In this document: one piece after another, positions 62,116 through 64,000 of the stretch
How the letters are laid out: every line of letters begins with the position of its first letter
Position numbering within the stretch: position 1 is the first letter of the stretch
Assembly (NCBI RefSeq): GCF_900142465.1
Contig: NZ_FRAX01000003.1
Span: 248,001-312,000, forward strand
DNA from: Fibrobacter sp. UWH6
Lineage (GTDB): Bacteria > Fibrobacterota > Fibrobacteria > Fibrobacterales > Fibrobacteraceae
Direction of reading: 5' to 3'
Length of the DNA: 64,000 bases
Translations under genes and position numbers: made by a program
Notes under the pieces: generated by a model
Database searches by the model: none
Told to the model about the DNA's origin: nothing
The model's input: only the letters and a program-made list of their open reading frames with translations

Positions 62116-62546
62116 TTTTTGTTACCCTTTGCAACCTTCAACTTCTTTACAGTTGTGATTACAGTTTCCGAAGGCTTCATGAAGTCTTCAATTTTAGACA
62201 GAGTCTCTGCCGACAGGATATGTTCCATACAGCAAGCGTCCTTATCAGCAATAGCTTCAGAGACACCGAGACGAATTAAAAAACCTTTCAAAAGAATGTG
62301 ACGATTCAGCACATCGGCAGCAGCCTTGCGACCTGCATCCGTCAATTCAATACCGCTATAAGGTTCCTGGGTGACCAAGCCAAGCTTTTTCAATTCCAGG
62401 ATGGCCTTTGCCACAGAAGGCATTTTAACCTGCAGGGCAGCGGCGATGTCTTTTACGCGAGCGATGCCATGAGCCAGGCGCAGCATGTGCACCATTTCTA
62501 GATAATCCTCTAGGCTCTGGCTGAGCTTTACGTGTTCGTTTTCCAT
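62112..62546 (-). CDS. DtxR/MntR-family metal-dependent regulator
   Basis: 144 residues, the short form without an SH3-like domain, as in MntR. The winged HTH is at about 5-70 (IARVKDIAAALQVKMPSVAKAILELKKLGLV). The metal-binding dimerisation region has D14 in the LEDYLE helix (as in MntR), H83, and DKDACCMEH with C105, E108 and H109. Cys at 105 is DtxR/IdeR-like, where MntR has Glu, so the ligand set is mixed. It heads the operon dtxR-feoA-feoB. Three TTAG-N6-CTAA-type boxes lie directly upstream, so autoregulation and iron (or manganese) response are expected. The metal cannot be fixed from sequence. Confidence 0.92.
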   Translation of the reverse strand: MENEHVKLSQSLEDYLEMVHMLRLAHGIARVKDIAAALQVKMPSVAKAILELKKLGLVTQEPYSGIELTDAGRKAAADVLNRHILLKGFLIRLGVSEAIADKDACCMEHILSAETLSKIEDFMKPSETVITTVKKLKVAKGNKK

Positions 62547-62561
62547 TGTTACCTCTTTTTG

Positions 62562-62609
62562 TTAGCCAGAACTAAATTTAGTAAGCCTAGGCTAATTAGT
62601 CAAGGCTAA
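62562..62609. promoter_or_regulatory. Three adjacent TTAG-N6-CTAA boxes before dtxR-feoAB
   Basis: TTAGCCAGAACTAA (62562-62575), TAAGCCTAGGCTAA (62582-62595, one mismatch, inner 10 bp AGCCTAGGCT palindromic) and TTAGTCAAGGCTAA (62596-62609). They cover the region 16-63 bp upstream of the ATG at 62546, where the promoter must lie. Confidence 0.75.
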
Positions 62610-62698
62610 ATTTGATAAAAAAATTATCTTTAACTAACTTTTGTTAAAAATCAGACTTTTACACACCCTACGTCCCCCCAGTATCTAAAATGTGTTCG

Positions 62699-62715
62699 TA
62701 TTATTTTATTACATT
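62699..62715 (+). promoter_or_regulatory. 17-bp upstream word shared by the two paralogues
   Basis: TATTATTTTATTACATT occurs at 62699-62715 and at 50357-50373, respectively 76 and 72 bases before the start codons. Little else upstream is conserved. It is a likely shared promoter or regulator site. Confidence 0.55.
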
Positions 62716-62774
62716 CACACAAACAAGCAGACGGTTTTTAGTTAAAGCCGCCTGGGCTTGGCGGTTTCTAGGAT

Positions 62775-64000
62775 ATGAACTTTTTGAACATTGCAAAACT
62801 TATGGTCATACTGGCAGCAGCCTCTTTTGCTAGCCAGACCACATCCATTTTCGTTAAGGACCCGGCCGAACTGGAAAACCTCCAGCAGAACCTGGAAAAC
62901 CTTAAGACAGAGCTGGGCGAAAGCAACCCTCAAGTGGATGATTTGCTGAATCGAGCCAGTAAAATCGCAGAAATGAACAACCGTTGTTCCATGATTTCCA
63001 TCAACGACGTTCTGGACGACGAATGTAGTCACTTCTACTCGGTGGACCTTCCCGAATTCGAAGATATGTATATGGAAGTGACCGGCGAGGTGCGCCTGAA
63101 TTCCGTCAAAATGGGCAACACCCTGGCCGAGCGAACCGAGCAGATCCAGGTTTGCGCTTCTGCACTTGGCGGCATTCTCGTTCCCAGGGAGCGATTGCTA
63201 AAACTGGACGGCAAAGTGGACCTGGAACCCCTTGATCTTGCAGGGGCCTTTGACGCGACCTACGACTTCACCCTGTATTTTGACCCCAGCCGACTGAAGC
63301 AGCAGAAAACTCTAGTGGAACGCTGGATGGAAAAATGTGGCGACGTGGTGATTAGAAAGGCCGGCGATGAATTTGCCCCCTTGTTTGTCGATCGAGTCAA
63401 TGCCGTTAACGACTCCCTTGAAAAAAATAACGTCAACATCAAGATTATCCTGAATTCCGAAAAGCTAGACATTTACCAGGATTTAAGCAAACCCGTTTCT
63501 GGAGCCTATTTCTTGAGCGGAGCCCAACTGTTTGATGTGGCAGCCCTTCCCTCCGGCATGGATTACGCTCACTTCGTGGTAAACCTTCGCGACCAGAAGG
63601 TGGAGCAGCCTCTGGGTACTCAAGCGAAATTGCAGAATTTTAGGGGACGTGTGGAATTTACAGCTGCCTATCAAGAAAAAGATTTGATGGGACGCTGGAT
63701 ATGGGGAAATCAAAAAGAAATTAAACGAGCAAAGGTCAAGGGCCAGATTGCCGCCAATGTAGTCACTGGCGACACATCCAAGCCCGCCCCCGTGGTAAAG
63801 AAGTTGGCTTCTCTTGATACCACGGCATTGATTGTTTCTGTAGCGGACACTGCAGATGTCAACGAGCAAGAAGATGAAGCCGCCAAGAACGCCGCCAAGA
63901 ACGCCGCCAAAGACGCCGCACAGAACAACAGCGGTTCCAAGAAATCCTGGATTCCTACAGCCGTTGCAGGCGTGGTGATGATTGGAGGCGGAGTCATGGC
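62775..64000 (+). CDS. Unknown secreted protein with two-helix tail (copy 2, 3' truncated)
   Basis: 408 complete codons before the window ends. It aligns with the product of the gene at 50429 from the signal peptide (MNFLNIAKLMVILAAASFASQ) through NLQQNLENLKTELGESNPQVDDLL, the NRCSMISINDVLDDECSHFYSVD cysteine block, the FRGRVEFTAAYQEKDLMGRWIWG segment and the start of the C-terminal helices (SWIPTAVAGVVMIGGGVM). Variation is highest in the linker before the tail. The start codon lies in the same GGATATGAAC context as copy 1, and a 17-bp word upstream is identical in both. Function unknown. Confidence 0.8.
   Translation, partial: MNFLNIAKLMVILAAASFASQTTSIFVKDPAELENLQQNLENLKTELGESNPQVDDLLNRASKIAEMNNRCSMISINDVLDDECSHFYSVDLPEFEDMYMEVTGEVRLNSVKMGNTLAERTEQIQVCASALGGILVPRERLLKLDGKVDLEPLDLAGAFDATYDFTLYFDPSRLKQQKTLVERWMEKCGDVVIRKAGDEFAPLFVDRVNAVNDSLEKNNVNIKIILNSEKLDIYQDLSKPVSGAYFLSGAQLFDVAALPSGMDYAHFVVNLRDQKVEQPLGTQAKLQNFRGRVEFTAAYQEKDLMGRWIWGNQKEIKRAKVKGQIAANVVTGDTSKPAPVVKKLASLDTTALIVSVADTADVNEQEDEAAKNAAKNAAKDAAQNNSGSKKSWIPTAVAGVVMIGGGVM

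Overview
The window looks like a stretch of chromosome from a Fibrobacter-type cellulolytic bacterium (Fibrobacterota, Gram-negative, anaerobic gut lineage). The reasons are two very large secreted GH9 cellulases in tandem, lipoproteins with Ser/Asp-rich linkers, TonB-receptor-like and porin-like outer-membrane proteins, a Feo-based ferrous iron system, and housekeeping genes of matching style. This rests on gene content and recognisable families; no database search was run. No rRNA, tRNA, CRISPR array, transposase or prophage was recognised.

Layout. 0-0.6 kb: end of a membrane-anchored protein, then a non-coding stretch with two diverged direct repeats and three terminator-like hairpins. 0.6-18.8 kb: a PKD-like lipoprotein (minus strand) diverges from a plus-strand run of GH9-GH9-histidine kinase-receiver-sigma54 activator, so two cellulases sit next to a complete NtrB/NtrC-like signalling set. 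18.8-22.4 kb (minus): an RlmI-like methyltransferase, nrdR and tkt. 22.7-28.9 kb (plus): a secreted M6 metalloprotease overlapping a GT39-like membrane protein with an NPCBM domain, then a GT2 glycosyltransferase and gmk. 29-33 kb (minus): sua5 and a DUF349 protein. 33-35.2 kb: priA. 35.2-40.6 kb (minus): a PEGA-domain protein with a Pro/Ala repeat, and a TonB-receptor-like gene followed by a VanX-like dipeptidase. 40.6-42.1 kb (plus): a nitrilase and two small unknown genes. 42.1-47 kb (minus): queA, a WYL regulator, a zinc-ribbon/BON protein and gltX. 47.3-53.1 kb: a Na+/alanine symporter, a RelB-YoeB toxin-antitoxin pair, ispD, an unknown two-helix-tail protein and a mosaic lipoprotein.

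53.2-62.7 kb is the most interesting part and reads as a metal-homeostasis island. It holds DtxR/MntR-type regulator-feoA-feoB, an outer-membrane porin-like protein, DUF3793-flavodoxin, DUF6110 with a P1B-type ATPase that lacks the usual CPC motif, and an HD-GYP phosphodiesterase. Palindromes of the form TTAG-N6-CTAA lie upstream of the dtxR-feoAB operon (three abutting copies, one imperfect), the porin, DUF3793 and HD-GYP genes. A variant made of three 18-bp tandem repeats lies upstream of DUF6110 and the ATPase. The porin gene also has a near-consensus sigma54 promoter, with its palindrome at an enhancer-like distance. I infer one metal-responsive regulon that combines ferrous iron import, a flavodoxin switch, a probable metal-exporting ATPase and possibly c-di-GMP turnover.

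The window ends inside a paralogue of the 50.4-kb gene. Short dispersed repeats of the CGTCATTCTGAGC type have been captured in frame inside at least three coding sequences: a lipoprotein signal region, the start of a mature porin, and a large insertion in FeoB.
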